Positions 5,333 to 5,511 of a stretch of DNA of 5,511 nucleotides are shown here, in pieces. How positions within the stretch are numbered: position 1 is the stretch's first letter; the number at the start of each line of letters is the position of its first letter. A model generated the notes under the pieces. It was not told the DNA's origin and did no database searches. It saw only the letters and a list, made by a program, of their open reading frames with translations. This DNA comes from Pseudomonadota bacterium (lineage in GTDB: Bacteria > Pseudomonadota > Gammaproteobacteria > GRL18): positions 1 to 5,511 of the forward strand of contig DAOVUE010000139.1 of assembly GCA_030632745.1 (NCBI GenBank), given 5' to 3'. A program made the translations under genes and the position numbers.

Positions 5333-5511
5333 AGGGACTTGGAAAAAATTAAAGTACCAAAATTGTGCAGGAGATTTTTTGTCCTCTGAAGTTGCTGTTT
5401 TGGTTGCATACCCCAAGGGCACGTAGTAGTGAGCTATGTGGCCAAAGCAGCAACTTTGGAGGGCGTAAAATAAACCAGCAAGGTTGGTACTTTAATAAAT
5501 GCCAAATCCCT
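5333..5511. repeat. Long palindromic element (MITE-like or structured RNA), reaching the window end
   Basis: The ends are inverted repeats of 28 bp, 5333-5360 against 5484-5511: AGGGAcTTGG, five unmatched bases, then a perfect 13 bp (ATTAAAGTACCAA). The inner part forms a nearly continuous helix, 5374-5410 with 5435-5471, with 36 of 37 positions paired and one U-U mismatch. Its apical loop is 24 bases (5411-5434) and may hold a small hairpin (CAC 5420-5422 with GTG 5429-5431). No protein-coding frame is evident. The terminal inverted repeats and small size suggest a non-autonomous transposable element, perhaps derived from an insertion-sequence end. It may also act as a transcript-end hairpin for the tupC mRNA. 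The element could continue past the edge, so target duplications cannot be checked. Confidence 0.78.

Noticed and set aside
5348..5496. Retron-like msr-msd RNA, suggested by complementary ends around a long hairpin
   Set aside because: There is no clear branching-G context next to the left arm and little room for msr hairpins, and a reverse transcriptase cannot be seen because the window ends.
5333..5511. Integron attC site
   Set aside because: The arms lack the core GTTRRRY/RYYYAAC boxes, and no integrase or cassette structure is visible.

Overview
The window looks like AT-rich bacterial DNA, most plausibly from a gammaproteobacterium. That placement is an inference from protein style, compact operon packing and the repeat type, and no marker gene fixes it. 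Two unrelated blocks diverge from a shared intergenic region at about 991-1264.

Left block (1-990, minus strand): a small XRE/Cro-type regulator (781-990), a tiny gene that appears broken by one extra base in an A-run (562-763), and the first 167 codons of a PHP-domain protein resembling TrlF-type PHP/AAA-like ATPases (501 to beyond position 1). The arrangement resembles a regulated accessory cassette, possibly defence-related, but no function is proven. About 240 bp of AT-rich DNA follow, with palindromes and a 10-bp direct repeat that could be operators.

Right block (1265-5330, plus strand): a tungsten-linked operon of six genes. They are an FAD/NAD(P)-dependent oxidoreductase like AorC, a MoaD/ThiS-type sulfur carrier like AorD, an uncharacterised protein of about 100 residues, an E1-like MoeB/ThiF adenylyltransferase like AorE, and the permease (TupB) and ATPase (TupC) of a tungstate importer. 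From aorD to tupC the genes overlap or nearly touch. Together they suggest tungstate uptake, maturation of a pterin cofactor, and electron transfer for a tungsten aldehyde oxidoreductase. The catalytic subunit (AorB), its ferredoxin partner (AorA) and the tungstate-binding protein (TupA) are not in the window.

Two palindromic elements interrupt this block. A REP/RAYT-like hairpin with perfect 21-bp arms lies between aorC and aorD (2533-2606). A long palindrome of at least 179 bp begins 2 bp after the tupC stop and runs to the window end. Its inner helix holds 36 of 37 pairs, and all eight non-Watson-Crick pairs are G-U in the plus-strand sense, so it may be a folded RNA or an MITE.
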